A DNA stretch of 64,000 bases from Ctena decussata (GCA_963989385.1 OZ022501.1:95898979-95962978); one strand, 5' to 3'; shown: positions 34,174 to 46,725, counted from the first letter of the stretch. The notes: a model not told the origin generated them from the letters alone. A program made the numbers and translations.

Positions 34174-34310
34174 TAACACTTAAAACACCAAAAATGAAAG
34201 CAGCTGAAATTGCAAACAGTGTAGATCAAGCTTAGGTGGCTCAAAATGAGCCACCTTATCTGAATCTACACTCTTCTATTATTGCTTGATGTAAATTTTG
34301 TTGTTGGCCT
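34174..34310. mobile_element. H5 MITE, degenerate
   Basis: TTAA then CACTTAAAACACC, and an inner GCAAACAGTGTAGATCAAGC ... GAATCTACAC hairpin with a GGTGGCTCA / TGAGCCACC core. The right end is diverged. Confidence 0.6.
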
Positions 34311-34910
34311 TTGAAACTGAGATATTATAAGTGAAGGTAAAATTCTGTAACAGAGCTGACAATGACAGTGATAGGTGTCAGTTTTACAATATCATTAACC
34401 CATTAGTGTTACAAAAGAAGAATTGTCACAACAAAAATTATTATAAGAGTTGTATATCATGACAAATTTGTGAATGAAGTAGTCATAAAATATCGGTAAG
34501 TAGGTTATTAAGTTTTTTTATATTTTTTTAAATAGGTGCTAATCTGAAACAAACCCTAAGTCAGTCAAATTAAGTGTCACAAAATCTGTCCCTGGACCCC
34601 AAAATTTCCTACAATTTTACAAGGGTCATTCAAAAACTTTCCTGCTCAGCCTATTTCTAGTGGGTAAGTGCACAAAAGCTTAGCATAAAAGTAATTTGGG
34701 CTTACACTAGATCTCTGAAAAAAAAATGCCTCTGGTAAAAGTTATCCATTAAATGGCCCCTCAAACACAGGACCGACAAGACATGATCATCTACCAATAA
34801 GGAAAATGCATAGTTTAAAACCTGGAATGAAATGGATGAGATAATCTTCATTCTGCTACGAGACCCTGGATTATTTTTTTTCAGGAAAGAATTTTTTCCA
34901 GGAGCATTAT

Positions 34911-35021
34911 GCTTTCCTGTAAGAATGCCAGAGTCCATTCAGTTCCATGTTTTAAACTTTGCCTTTAACAGTAAATCAAATGCTTTCCTGTAAGAGTGCC
35001 AGAGTCCATTCCATTCCATGT
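34911..35021. repeat. 71 bp tandem duplication
   Basis: GCTTTCCTGTAAGAATGCCA...CCATGTTTTAAACTTTGCC is repeated from about 34980. The first unit keeps an intact TTTTAAAC site; the second is split there by the element at 35028. Confidence 0.75.
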
Positions 35022-35027
35022 TTTAAA

Positions 35028-35564
35028 GGTAGGTTCCTGTACTTTGGAATGCATCATAATTTTGATGATCTTTCATCTCAGTTGTTGGAAAGCACTTATA
35101 AAAGGGAATGAATAAGTTTCACTAAAAAGTATAAATCAAAAAAATATTAGAAAAGTTGTTTTGCAAGGGATTTCCTAACTCTGCTTCGCACACCAGATAG
35201 CGCTATTTTTAGTTCGCGCCAAAAATAGATAACGCAGCTGAGGTCATGCTGCATTGCATTTTGGGATAGTTTTAACCCATCCACCATGCCAGGACCTCTA
35301 GGAGAGCTCATGACAAGGGAAAATTGACCTTTGGAGAATGGCATCAGAAATAGCGCACTTATAGACATAATAAACATAGTTATTTTTAGAACTGGAATTC
35401 CAACGAAAGAAAATAAACCAAAAGGGAAAACGACTATTTTCTTCAACATCTGACGAGTTTCTCAGTAGCAACTAATTCAGAAATATAAGAGAATTTAATA
35501 CTGCTCAGAAAAAGACGAAATTATTTTGTGGACATAATTGTTATCGCTAGTACAGGAACCTACC
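35028..35564. mobile_element. TIR element inserted at TTTAAA
   Basis: Ends are GGTAGGTTCCTGTAC and GTACAGGAACCTACC. TTTAAA is present on both sides (35022-35027 and 35565-35570), and the undisrupted sequence is visible in the neighbouring tandem unit at about 34947. A minus frame of 100 codons inside has no recognised domain. Confidence 0.8.
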
Positions 35565-35570
35565 TTTAAA

Positions 35571-36170
35571 CTTTGCCCTCTGAAAATGACCATACAGTAA
35601 CAGCTATATAGTAAATCAAATGCCATCAGAAAGATATTTCCATAAATTGCTTCCTCCTGACCTCATATACCCCTGGCCTATGAGTAATGTACAGAAATCC
35701 AAATGCCACTGCTCAATTTCAAGCAAGATATGCAAATATTAGGCATAAAATACCAATGTAATGACTTCAATCAACTCTATAATGCTGAGAATCATCAGAC
35801 AAATCTAGTGCGTGTGTACATCTGGTTTCAGGGCATTACAGACAGGTTTAAAGATATCTGGATACTTCCTAAAGATTTCCGAAAATGGAATTTTAAAACT
35901 GGCTTTCCAAATTTCATCTTTTCAAATTTTATGGATGCTTGAGAGTCTCAGCTCCAGCCTGCAGGTTACTCCACTGCTAAATATGTATCAATTCTCTGAA
36001 TGTTACTGCATTTTCCTTAAACAATCTTGAATTTTGCTGGCAAGTCATTTCTTTACATATTAAACCAGCAAAATCTTTGTTATATCCAAACAACAAGAAC
36101 ACATTGTGAACAGCAACAGCTATACAGTCTAGATCCATGGAATTTCCATTTTTGGAACCTTAAGGAGTAG
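35571..36170. other. unassigned stretch
   Basis: Overlapping plus frames at 35703-36030 show no domain. No repeat boundary is recognised. Confidence 0.3.
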
Positions 36171-36174
36171 TTCT

Positions 36175-36420
36175 AACCCTTAAAGCACCAACAAAACAGA
36201 CAACAAAATGTACATCTGCAAAACTTGAAAAACATTATGTCCACTGGCATTCACAATATGACGGAGCTTGGACATTGTCCAAGCTCCATCATATTGTGAA
36301 TTCCAATACTTATAGATAAGGAAAAACAGTGTAGATCCAGATGAGGTGGCTAATTATGATCCACCTCATATGGATCTACCCTGTCTGCAATTTCAACTAT
36401 TTTTGTGTTTGGCACTTTTT
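36175..36420. mobile_element. H5 MITE with a nested palindrome
   Basis: Outer motif CTTAAAGCACCAA and the inverse TTGGCACTTTTT, inner AACAGTGTAGATCCAGATGA / CATATGGATCTACCCTGT. A separate short palindrome (TTCACAATATGACGGAGCTT / AAGCTCCATCATATTGTGAA) sits in the left arm at about 36248-36302. Confidence 0.65.
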
Positions 36421-36799
36421 CTGAACAGACTCCGTACACATTCTTGTTTGTAAGAAAGAACAATAGTCCGACATGTAGCTAACCTCTTTGACACTCAATA
36501 AAACTGGACATCAAAAAATTAAACTACAAATGCAATAAACCAGCAGTCAAAATCGTATTAAACATTCCAAATGAAACAGGAAACCTCAATGTAAGCAAAA
36601 TGTTTTATTTTAAAAGCAGTTATTGACTAAGGGCAAACAAAACTTAGCAAAAACGTGATCCAGTTGACCTTTGCCTGAATATGGACCTAGTATTACTTTA
36701 ACCATCAATATGATTTTTACAAGTCTTTGCAATATTTACTTTGGCCTGTATAAGACTACCTGTTGACCCACACTGGTAAGGAAAAAAAATTATCTCTTA

Positions 36800-36928
36800 G
36801 GCCCGATTTCACGTTGCAGTTACAACTCATTTTAACTAGTCCGTTGTTTATTTTACCGTAAGGCGCAATGTAAAATTTTGGTGTTCCGAATGCTAATCCG
36901 TGTTCTAAGTTCGAAGTGAAATTGGGCC
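36800..36928. mobile_element. PIF/Harbinger-like MITE
   Basis: GGCCCGATTTCAC at the left and GTGAAATTGGGCC at the right, with TTA directly outside both (36797-36799 and 36929-36931). A TWA target and GGSCC ends fit PIF/Harbinger. Confidence 0.75.
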
Positions 36929-36931
36929 TTA

Positions 36932-38880
36932 GTGTGTGTACACTCAATGACTGTGAGCTTTCTCAACTCTGTTGCAGTTCACTGTGATTTTAGTGTAAGC
37001 TGTTTACTGAGGGTGAATTTGTTTGTAACCAAAATCTCTGCCATTTCATTTCATGTTTGGGTAATTATTCTTCTGAAAATCCATGGAAATGTTTAGAAAA
37101 TTCATGGAAATATTTTTTACAGTCCATGGAAATGTGGAAAATCAATGTTTTTTGAGTTGTTAACTGATCATAGCAAGACATTTTTACACATTTTGCTGCT
37201 CCCAGTGCCGTAGAATTTGCATCAAAATCTGCCAAAATAGTGCTAAAACCATTAGAGCAAAAAAACTGAACCTCTCAAGAAATTACGGCACTGTCATGGA
37301 AATTAGCTATAGGTTGCTTTGAAATCAGATTTGCCACGTTTACTCTTTCTCTGCATATATGGGTAATACTAGCTGTGCAATTAGAGCAATTACAGTAATT
37401 ATTGAGGCTGGTACCATAATTAGCTATATCACCAGCATCATGGAAAGGTCAGACACACAGACACAGGCAGAAGGTCTGTCAGTTTCTCAGTTATGTCTCC
37501 CGTGAGTCTGATCTCCATTACGTCAAATTTTATTGCAGTGTCCAGTCATAGCAACATTTAACAGGATTTAAGAAATACTCTTAACAAAGATTAAAATTTC
37601 CTACAAACAGTTTCCATTTTAATTAACATTATTTACTGTCACAATGGTATTTATTTGGCTTAGCATGAAAAAAGGACAAGCTGCATCATCATTGGACCAC
37701 CAATGGCTCTTTTGTCACCGCTGCATTCTATTATGTTTCTGAGCGACTCAGACAACACTATGGGTAGGCGGCAATCGAAAACCCTCATGCAGTTGACAAA
37801 CATGGATAAAAAAACATTAGAAACAGCATTTTGGATTGCAAATTAAAAACGCCATTTCTAATGTTTTTTGGTCCACGTTAATCGATTGTTAAGAGCGTTT
37901 TTGATTGCTGCCTTCCCGGTGTGGATAATAAATAAGACTGAAGCCCCTACCATGAAACCAGCCATGAAGGTATATAAAATTCATATGGTTTTACCCAAAC
38001 TGAGCCCAATTTTTCTGAGAGACAAGGAAATAACTTCACAACAAGCTGTCACATGTGTCATAAGAATATAATAAGAGTTCCCATAAGGTGAAACTTTGGG
38101 GACAACTGAATACACATAGAAGATATTACATTAGAACACTGCCATGGTGTGTATCCCACCCAGCCTATCCTGATGATATCCCATAACATGCGTTTCATGG
38201 AAAAAATAAGAAACAACAGCTTTAGTGATCATCTAAATTTCCGCTTTATCTGAAGCTCGGTAAGACAAGATGTACTTACTTCATTTTACAGAAAAAAAAT
38301 CCTGCCACCCATTAGTATAGAAATTGCCTATTGAGATTTCAACATTCTCATCACGAAGTTACGAGGCCTGCTGAGCCAGTGAAAAGGGAGAGAATGACCT
38401 GAGGGCAAGACTACTTAATCACACCCCGGGTAAATTCTTTCTGTCATGATAACAAATGACACAAGTACATGTATATACTTATGCTTTTTCTCTCCCGCCT
38501 TTCAGCCTACAGGCATGTTACAAGTACTTTGTCTTATACATGATACACATCTGCCTTAGTTTAGTCAACATCTACATTTTATTTTTTTTTTTTTGCACTT
38601 GTAGCTAATCCAAATATTCAGAAATATTGTGATGGTTACTTACATTTTCTTTAACAAGTAGGGGGACACTTTCAGGACTTTCAGGGGAAGCAACTCTACC
38701 ATTTACTTTTTTACCATTTACTTGCTTCCCAAGTTGGAGGTCAACTCTTTAAAGAAAGAACTGGCTCCTCCAGGAGCAAATTCTTGCCTTTAAGAATAGA
38801 TCATAGTTTGTAAGGCATACATATTGTCCTGAGGTACAAAAGAGAAGCATTAAAATTCAGGACAATTACTGTACAGATAC
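36932..38880. other. unassigned stretch with degraded MITE traces
   Basis: No gene is supported. At 37800-37870 an ATTAGAAACAGCATTTTGGA / AAAAACGCCATTTCTAATGT inverted pair is visible. A degraded H2 (CATTAGAACACTGCC, TTTATCTGAAGCTC) may occupy about 38090-38270, and an H7 fragment (CTTTCAGGGGAAGCAACTC, GGAGCAAATTCTTGCC) about 38665-38795. Confidence 0.4.
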
Positions 38881-38887
38881 TGATTAA

Positions 38888-39116
38888 CCTATTTATTCCC
38901 AGTGGACTCTTCTATCCTGATATACTGGATGATTCCATTAGTCATTTAAGGGGTGTCTAGTTTAGTTTTTTTATTTTATTTCTTTTTTAAAGAGAATTGC
39001 CTGTTTTTCTTTTACAAACAGTGTAGACCCTGATCAGACACTACATCTTGTGGTGTCTGATCAGGGTCTGCACTGTTTGCCAATGTCCCTTTTATGGGAC
39101 ACTTGGCATAAATGGA
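38888..39116. mobile_element. H5 MITE between TTAA sites
   Basis: TTAA (38884-38887) then CCTATTTATTCCCAG; GGCATAAATGG then... ATTAA with TTAA at 39117-39120. The inner hairpin is ACAAACAGTGTAGACCCTGA / TCAGGGTCTGCACTGTTTGC around a CACTACATCTTGTGGTG loop. Confidence 0.8.
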
Positions 39117-39803
39117 TTAAAGTGTCCTAATATTGGGGTCATATATGCTATCTTGAGTTCTGACAGAGTGGACAAATATAGTTATGTAATGCCCCTCACT
39201 GCTATCTTTACAACATCAATTAGATTTCTGATGTATCATATTTACATTGTTTGTCAGGTAAACTTTGCCAGAAGAACAAATAATGTTTGGTAAACAAATG
39301 TATTATGCAGCCTAAATTACTAGCTGAAGGACAAAAACAACCAAATACAGGAGACTGATTGCCAAACATAGTTCCCATTTGTTGCTGTTACCACCGTATT
39401 TCCTTACACAGGAACTGTCAGAAGATAAAGAAGCACACTGCTTTAAAACTTACCACTCCTGGATTGCACTCACAGATGCAAAGCGCAGACGCTGACGCTC
39501 AGAAAGATGCATCCGAAGGGTCTAACATAAAAATGTTTTTTTCTTCAAATATTTTGACACTGTATTTATCCTTAACTTTTACTATCTAGCAATGTGTCTA
39601 ACGACAATAATTAATTGTCTCACCTTTCCACTTGCTAAACCAGAACTCTTGAAGGAAGTTAATGCATGCCGCCCACACAAACGCAACCAGAAAAGTAAAA
39701 CTTATAAATGTCTCTTTTCTGAAAGCCCCGGGAGAGACCATGCAAACATTGTTCATACACCCCTACCACTACTGCAGGACCAGTGTCAACGCTGAGTCAG
39801 CTG

Positions 39804-39980
39804 GCCCGAAGGTTATAAAACTTGAGTACATTTTCAAACTCAAAATAAAGCACACTCAGTGTGCTTTATCTCGGAAGCAGCCAATCAGTGTGCTTTATTT
39901 TGAGTTTGATGTGCTCAGAAGCAGCAGATCAGTGTGCTTTATTTTGAGTTTGAGATTATACTCAAGTTTTATAACCTCGG
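39804..39980. mobile_element. H6 palindromic MITE with a duplicated arm
   Basis: CCGAAGGTTATAAAACTTGA and the inverse TCAAGTTTTATAACCTCGG. The centre holds AATAAAGCACACTCAGTGTG, and the right-arm block CAGTGTGCTTTATTTTGAGT occurs twice, so this copy has an internal partial duplication. The 181-codon plus frame over it is repeat-derived. Confidence 0.85.
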
Positions 39981-41057
39981 ACCCTGGTTTGGGTTTAACA
40001 ACCCTTCGAGGCAGAATTTCACTCCATATCAAGCCATCTTCCACAGAGAGGGAGAACGACTATGAAGATAGGGTAGATGTCAAAATCCAGACAACCCCCT
40101 ACCCAACCTGCTATAAGTACAACCGGCCCTTAATTGCTCTATCATTCAAACTGGTAGGACTAGGATGTTGCAACACTGACAGTAAACCAGCACCATCTGA
40201 ACCCTAAATAAATCTGATCTTGGTCTACACAATATGCCACGGCATTGCTGTGCCAATATTTGGGATCATTATGATGTCACATTCTGCTGGAGCATGATGA
40301 ATTTGCTGCTACTATTATTATGAAAAAAAAAAAAAATTGTTTTCTTTTATTTTGATAGTTGGATTAGTTGGATATCAACCTTGACAGTATGATGGGCAAT
40401 ATTTTATTCAACATCACATACATTACATCTGCTTTTGCATTAGAGCTTTAAGACACTTTTTATCTGACAAGCATCTTGTCAAACCATCTTAATGAGGGTT
40501 CAGATCATCAAACATTCAAGGAGACTATACTCCACCTTATAGCATCTTATTTCATCTAAGTATAAGCACTGCATTATATTTTGTTCAGACATTGGCAATG
40601 CCCAGTCAAGAGAGAAATAGTCACAGGCAACTTTAAATACTCATCATTTGGAGTCCTCCGCAAAAATGACATAGCTCAATCACGTGATAATAACATTCTC
40701 CGCAAATGGCCAAATTTGTTTTGTTTTCACATGAAATGAATTGGTTTCAAGGAAAGAGGATTTTACACAAAAGAAAAATGTAGATGTTGATTTGATATTT
40801 TCATCAATACAGGAACTTTCGGTTCCGTATTTCTGTCAATGTTACAATAACCGGTTTTCCGATAAAACTGTGAACTGGTATACACCACTACTGAACTGGG
40901 GTAGCGCAAGTCAATTATAGGTAGTGATCAGGTACTGGTAGCCCAATGGTATTGGTAGCAAAATCTCTGGTGCTAACAGGTTTGAGGTGCGAACAGGTAT
41001 TGGGGGCAAGTTCACAAGGTGCAAAAACATATTATCTGCTGGTTGGTAGGTCTGCTT
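39981..41057. other. unassigned stretch
   Basis: No gene or clear mobile element boundary seen. Confidence 0.3.
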
Positions 41058-41454
41058 TAGGGCTGGGACCATGACGGGTAGAGATTTTGTACCCGGGTAC
41101 CCGAGTTTCTATTACTTGCGGGTGGCCAGGTACCCGGGTACACATCACCACAGCATTTTGCTCATATCTACAGCTAGAAACTAATACATCTAGAGCAAAA
41201 TAATAAGTGAGGTATCACGCTTGCATGGGAATGGTATGGAAATATAAAAATTATACAAAGTGTAGTTTTGCAATATTTGTCATTTTTACAAGACAATCAC
41301 ACTAAAGTTTGCTCTATTTAATTGTAATTCAGATGAAATAGAATGTTTATATATTACATAATAATAAGCATTTGGGTAACGGGTAGTAAATTTGTACCCG
41401 GGTAGTTGGTCTACCCGACCCGAACCCAGGTACCCGGTACTCGTCCCAGCCCTA
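41058..41454. mobile_element. hAT-like non-autonomous transposon
   Basis: Ends TAGGGCTGGGACCATGACGG and GTACTCGTCCCAGCCCTA. The 8 bp flanks are GTCTGCTT (41050-41057) and ATCTGCTT (41455-41462), one mismatch. Inner GTACCCGGGTACCCG repeats occur on both sides. The 8 bp duplication and (C/T)AGGGCTGGGAC ends indicate hAT. Confidence 0.85.
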
Positions 41455-41464
41455 ATCTGCTTCC

Positions 41465-42235
41465 ATGACATTTGGTAGCAGTCATTTCGTTGACACGTTT
41501 GGGCAAATACATTGGACAACACGACATTTGGACCACACAACATTTGAGTGACAATGACATTTCATTGAATTTTCACCAATTTCATGTCGAATTCATCGAA
41601 AACTGTTTGCCGGTTCCAGAGCGCTTGTTTTCATGAACTTTGGTGTTTTTGTACCTCCAAATGAAAAGCAGAAAATTCAGTGTGTTCTATAACCGTAACT
41701 GAACTAGAATTTATTTTGGTCCCAGCATCACTTTTAACTTCCTTATCTTTTGTATGTTCATAACATCCTTATTTTGGGGTCATATTGGTAGCATATTGGT
41801 TAAAGTTGACGCATGTTTCAGTGCTATAGGCACTGTCATCACATCCTTGAGGGTTCGAGCCCGGACAGCGACAATAAAAATATTTATAAGGAATAACAAA
41901 TGTCTCCACTGTGTTGAAAAGACAAGAGTCGCCTCCATCCCTGAGAGAAATATCATAATTCCGCAGAAAAACAGAAGTTAATAATAAATAGAAACCCTAC
42001 CATAATTCCGAAGAAAAACAGTAAACGGTAAAATTACTTCTCTTGACTTTTCATTGATACTCAAAAAAACTGGATAATTACCCTTTCAACCAAATGTTTT
42101 ACCCGACTTTTTTCTCCGCCTAAATGTCGTGTTGTCCAAAATTCAAGTTGTTGAAAGGTTGCGTCATCCAACTGTCGTAATCGACCAAACGGCATTACGA
42201 CAAATGACTTTCGACCAAACGTTGTGCACCCGGTA
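41465..42235. mobile_element. TIR element with CATTTGG-type arms
   Basis: The left side carries ACATTTGGTAGCAGTCATTT and TTGGACAACACGACATTTGG; the right side carries the inverse type (TGTCGTGTTGTCCAAAATTC, AAATGACTTTCGACCAAACG). Ends are degenerate and the boundaries approximate. No coding frame. Confidence 0.55.
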
Positions 42236-43279
42236 GGTCTACATAGTAATAAAACTACTGCCTTAGTCTCCCTTCATTGTGTTCATTTAGTGACATATGA
42301 GCTTCCATTATCCATAGTCCAGCTCCACATCTATTATTTCAGAAACAAATATTGGAACTTGTTTCTAAATTCTAGCCTCTGGGTATTTTCCCACCCAGCT
42401 GGACTACCAGCACTGGGGCCAAAGATACATTCATTTAAAAGACGTCACCAACTTTAAACCACCACTAAGTCATTGAGTGAAAAACTACTATCACTCTTAT
42501 CCAGCAATACTAACTGATAAAGCCTTTAATAGTTGTGTTGTAAACAATTTTTGCACACCTGTGTCACCCCACCCACTACCAGCACTGTGCGACAGTCAAA
42601 GATATTCAAACACAAAGCTACTCACTGTGACATGTAAGGAGATGCTTAAGAAATTCCAGAAACACGTCTAAAACCTGAGATTCAACGCTCTTCACAGCCT
42701 GGAAGATAACAAAACAATTTTCTGTCTCAGAATTCGCGACAGTGTAAACAGTGCCCGTATGATGGGATATCCTCTCGTGACGTCATGATGTAAATTATAC
42801 AGGTATTATACGATGAGGGTCGTTCAACAATTATTTTGAAAACAAAACTACTGAGAGGTGGGGTCATAATTCATGCTGTTAGACATATACCAGACTAATA
42901 TTGATTTCATTGCAAAAGCCCCTGCAACCTTCTGTGCCACATTTAACAACTGGCCTAAAAATAAAAAATAAAAAAAAAATAGAAATGTCCACAGTATATG
43001 GATGCCCCCACCCCCCAGCCCCACTTAGTGCCTTGAGTAAGATGGCACCTTGATTAAGCTACTAGCACTAGTCTTGTAACTAGGTTTATAGAGGCAGACT
43101 GTATATAATATTAAAGGCCATAGGCCTTTACCGAATAAAAATCAATCAATCAATAGGCCAAGTGTCGCCCTATGTTTGAAATGTGTTCAGTTCAGCTCAG
43201 TTCATCCTAACGACGTTCCCCCATGTGGCTCAGCGGTACGCAGTAGTTGCACGCACTTGGCGCCGAGTGTTCATCCAAG
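42236..43279. other. unassigned stretch with retroelement-like traces
   Basis: AATAAAAATCAATCAATCAAT at about 43134-43155 looks like a retroelement tail. CATGTGGCTCAGCGGTACGC at 43220-43240 is an A-box-like tRNA motif, also seen degenerate at 62985. No gene is supported. Confidence 0.4.
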
Positions 43280-43779
43280 TTTGAAATGTGACACAAACTG
43301 CAGCTCTTTAAACCAAAGTAGAAAGTCAGTGGACCGTGATATATGGATCATCATGACCTAATTCTTGTAAATTTCTGTCTTACTAATAGATATAAATCCT
43401 CATACAAAATTTCAAGTTGCTACAATAATAGGACCCCTAAAAATCTACCTCTTTCAAAAATCTTAAACTCGCAAATTGGCCTTAGTCTGAAGTCAGTGGA
43501 CCATGACATATGGATCATCTTTCCTTGGAGGTTGTATATTCCTGTTGTACTCTAGATATAAATCCTGATACAAAATTTCAAGTTGCTACAACAGCAGGAA
43601 CCCTGAAATCTACCTCTTACAAAAATCTTAGCCTGGGTCTAACAGGATCACGTATGTACATACATACGTACATATTACATAAATAATTATGTACGTATGA
43701 AATAATGTACAAATGTATGCACACATGCATGACCAAAACACTATAAGCCCCCGGCATCATATGATGCCAGGGCATAAAA
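43280..43779 (+). mobile_element. pearl/Helitron-like element with two core units
   Basis: Two units starting at 43325 and 43492 (period 167) share GTCAGTGGACC, ATATGGATCATC and ACAAAATTTCAAGTTGCTAC. A TACGTA-rich stretch follows, then a terminal hairpin CCCCCGGCATCATATGATGC / CAGGGCATAAAA. The left end is uncertain. Confidence 0.6.
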
Positions 43780-43830
43780 ACAATTTAAAAAACAATATTC
43801 AGCAATTAAATGTAAGCAAAAGCAAGGTGC

Positions 43831-44017
43831 TACAAGACCTGTCACCGGGACAGGATAGCTCGCCTGACAGCGCCTTGCCCATCACCTAAAAAACTTTAAC
43901 GTAAAACTTTAACATATTGCTAACAATGACGCTGGCGTCATCGCCACCGCAGATGCTGCCGCCAACGCCGGGGGTAGTAAAATAGCTCCTAATGAACTCC
44001 GTTCAGGCGAGCTAAAA
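43831..44017 (+). mobile_element. R1 short Helitron-like element
   Basis: TACAAGACCTGTCACCGGGA with its hairpin, ATAGCTCGCCTGAC, a GACGCTGGCG hexamer remnant, and the ending TGAACTCCGTTCAGGCGAGC then TAAAA. Same architecture as 10095-10270. Confidence 0.75.
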
Positions 44018-44769
44018 ATAGGATTCTTTGGACTGTACATTGTATTTTTACAATGCCTTAAATTTAATGATATCAAAAGTGGGTCATTTATTCTGTTGCC
44101 AACAAAATGACAGATACGGGATCTTACACGAGTTGTCATTTCGTATGAAATTTATAAAACAAGCCTTTTACACTTTAGTGTAAGATTCTATTTATCATAT
44201 AATCCTTTAAAATTTTGGTTTTTTTTTTTCGCCTTCAAAATGAGTATTATTTTATTTTTATTATTTTTATACTGGCATTTGGAGAGTGAGGTCATGCAAA
44301 TTTGCGCTCTGATAATATTTTCAATTATGATGGAATAAAAATTTTTCTATGCATTAAATTTATATGAGGATGAAGCTCATAATTTCAGCAATATGAATCT
44401 GTGATTTAAAGAGAGGAAAAAAATGATTTTAAAAGTGAAATATACAGAAAACTTTCAATTTTGATGGATTTTCCACCATACCACCAGCTGTGAGGCAGCA
44501 ACTTCAGCAAGACTTAGTGATTTCAATACAGAAAACAGCTGTGCCATAAACTGTTTCAAATGTGGTCAATGTGGCCAACATAACTCCAGGACATGCTTTT
44601 AAAAAATTATGTTGTACATTTTAAAAAATATAAGTATATCAAGTCAAGGGAGATAAACTAAATATACTAGACACACCATTCTTGGTTCCATTACATTCCT
44701 TTGACATCATACAATATTTTAAACAGTTGAAATGTTACAGAGTAATCATGATATTTATGCAAGGGCAGG
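44018..44769. other. unassigned AT-rich stretch
   Basis: No gene or clear repeat boundary seen. Confidence 0.3.
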
Positions 44770-45452
44770 TAATTCAGTAAGTAAGCCAGAGTTGTGGTTC
44801 TTGCTCAGGATACATTACCTCATTATACACATTCCTACAAAGTTTCATTCTAGTACTTCAAAAGTTTAAGGAGATATGGAGTGAATGAGAAATGCCTAAA
44901 ATATACTAATCAAAGGGAGGCTACTCCAAAATTAAGAAAGGGGGAGCAACCATTCTTATATGTGACACACTGTCTTATGATCATGCACATTGTTATAAAG
45001 TTTTATCTTGATATTCCAAACGGTTACCAAGTTATGGTAGGCACAAGTTAAGTATACACAAAAATAGTCAACAGGAACTGATGAAAGGGATGTAACTCTA
45101 AAACAAAGAAAGGGAGAGCAGCCAATTTTGTACGCGACACATCGTTGGGACTTCATACACATTGCTATGAAGTTTCATTAAGATATCCCAAACAGTTATC
45201 TAGTTATGGCGCCCACAAGACTTGCAGGTAAAAAATTAATCAAAGGGACATAACTTGGAAACTAAGGAAGGGGGAGCAACCATTTTTGTACGCGACACGT
45301 TCCCCCAACCTAATACATATTCCTACCAAATATCATGAATATATCCCAAACGGTTAATGAGTTATGGCACGCACAAGAATGTTTACGGACGGACGGACGG
45401 ACAGCGCCATGACATAATACGACCGTTTTTTTCAAAACGGGCGTATAATAAT
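44770..45452 (+). mobile_element. P2 pearl-like tandem-core element
   Basis: About four units of 155-175 bp share GGGGGAGCAACCATT, GTACGCGACAC, ATATCCCAAACGGTTA and GAGTTATGGC. An ACGGACGGACGGACGGAC microsatellite follows at 45386-45403, then CGCCATGACATAATACGACC, a T-run and AAAACGGGCGTATAATA. The right end matches 27900-27957. No protein encoded. Confidence 0.75.
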
Positions 45453-45525
45453 GTTATGGATAGTCATAGAACCGCCTCGCACAGGTGGTTCTAATGAGTA
45501 ACCATATAATACTTTTTATGGAGGA
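45453..45525. mobile_element. H2 MITE core remnant
   Basis: CATAGAACCGCCTCGCACAG and GTGGTTCTAATGAGTAACCA form the H2 centre; outer arms are missing. Confidence 0.6.
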
Positions 45526-45800
45526 CACTGCCAAAATTCCTTCATCTGTTCCTCTGTAATTTATTGTCTGCAATGGGAAAAAACACTCCGAGAGAAATCT
45601 ACATTAACTTTTGACCTGTCATGTTGAATCTATTTTTAGACGTGACAAGCCAAAGAAGACTGTACATTTCTGATACCTGAATTTTCAAGTCTTCAGTAGA
45701 TTTAATGGTGAAGACTATCTCCATCATCACGATGAGTCTTCACAAATAAATCTATTGAAAATTTGAAAATTCAGTTGATCTGATTGCTTTATTATCTGGG

Positions 45801-46083
45801 GCAAACACTAAGTTAGGGTCGAGGTAATTTTTGGACATTAAATTTTACAAAGTCAGCAGAGTGTGAAATAAAGGTCAAGGGTAGAAAAAAGTGCAACATC
45901 CCTCGAGAACATTCCAAGAAGAAACTCAATACCAGGTTTGATGATTGTAGGTATCATAGTTTGAGAGAAATGGACTTAAACACTAGGGTCGAGGAAATTG
46001 TGGACGGATGGACAGATGTACGGAATAACTGACAAGGGGAAAAGTGAACTCCTATATCGCACCTTGCTAAAGCAGGTGCAACA
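45801..46083 (+). mobile_element. possible pearl/Helitron-like 3' end
   Basis: Ends in a GCACCTTGCTAAAGCAGGTG hairpin (46059-46079) then CAACA. A short GGACGGATGGACAG tract precedes it, and GGGTCGAGG occurs twice (45819 and 45986). Left boundary is uncertain. Confidence 0.45.
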
Positions 46084-46205
46084 GAAAATAGCATTTTTAC
46101 AAATTTTCATAGGAAATTAAAAATGTTGCAAAGGTCATTTGAAGAGAAAAGCATGTTGCAAGCGACATGCCTTAATGGTCTGGGGAGAGTGCTGCAACTT
46201 AAGAT

Positions 46206-46441
46206 GAGCCGCGACACGAGAAAACCAACAATGTGGTTATGCCCCCAGCGCAGACTCTGATCAGCCTGGGCATCCACCCAGTCTGATCAGAGTCTTCACT
46301 GTCCCCATGAAGCTAGCTTAGATCCTTAGCTACCTTTTAATCCCACAGAAAAGACAATAATCTGACTGAGTGGATACTCAGGCTGATCGGAGTCAGCGCT
46401 GGGCACACAACCACATTGTTGGTTTTCTCGTGTTGCGGCTC
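46206..46441. mobile_element. H1 palindromic MITE
   Basis: Complete arms, with AGAT outside both ends (46202-46205 and 46442-46445). Confidence 0.9.
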
Positions 46442-46529
46442 AGATGAATGGATACACCTCAAGATGAGCACTCCGACTAGTATTTGTCTCTTTTATCATA
46501 AGGTATAAGGTACAGATTATTTTTTGGCC

Positions 46530-46725
46530 ATTTTTACAATGAAGAACAACTTTGTGACTTCCTCTCTGCTGCCTGGATGATAAAGCTTTTCAAAAATGAG
46601 GTTTACTCTTACAAAATAAAAAAAAATCTCCTTGAGGAGCAAATTCTTTCCTTTAAGATTTCACCCTAATTGACGAGGGAGGAGCAGAGTCATTTCCCCT
46701 GAAAGTGTACTCATTGCCTTAAACA
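46530..46725. mobile_element. H7 MITE
   Basis: Contains TGACTTCCTCTCTGCTGCCT, GAGGAGCAAATTCTTTCCTT and the end CATTTCCCCTGAAAGTGTAC. Arms are only loosely inverted; boundaries are approximate. Confidence 0.6.

Noticed and set aside
39662..40207. 181-codon plus-strand open frame, the longest in the window
   Set aside because: A large part is an H6 palindromic MITE, and the remainder shows no domain or splice signals; the translated repeats mirror the element's arms.
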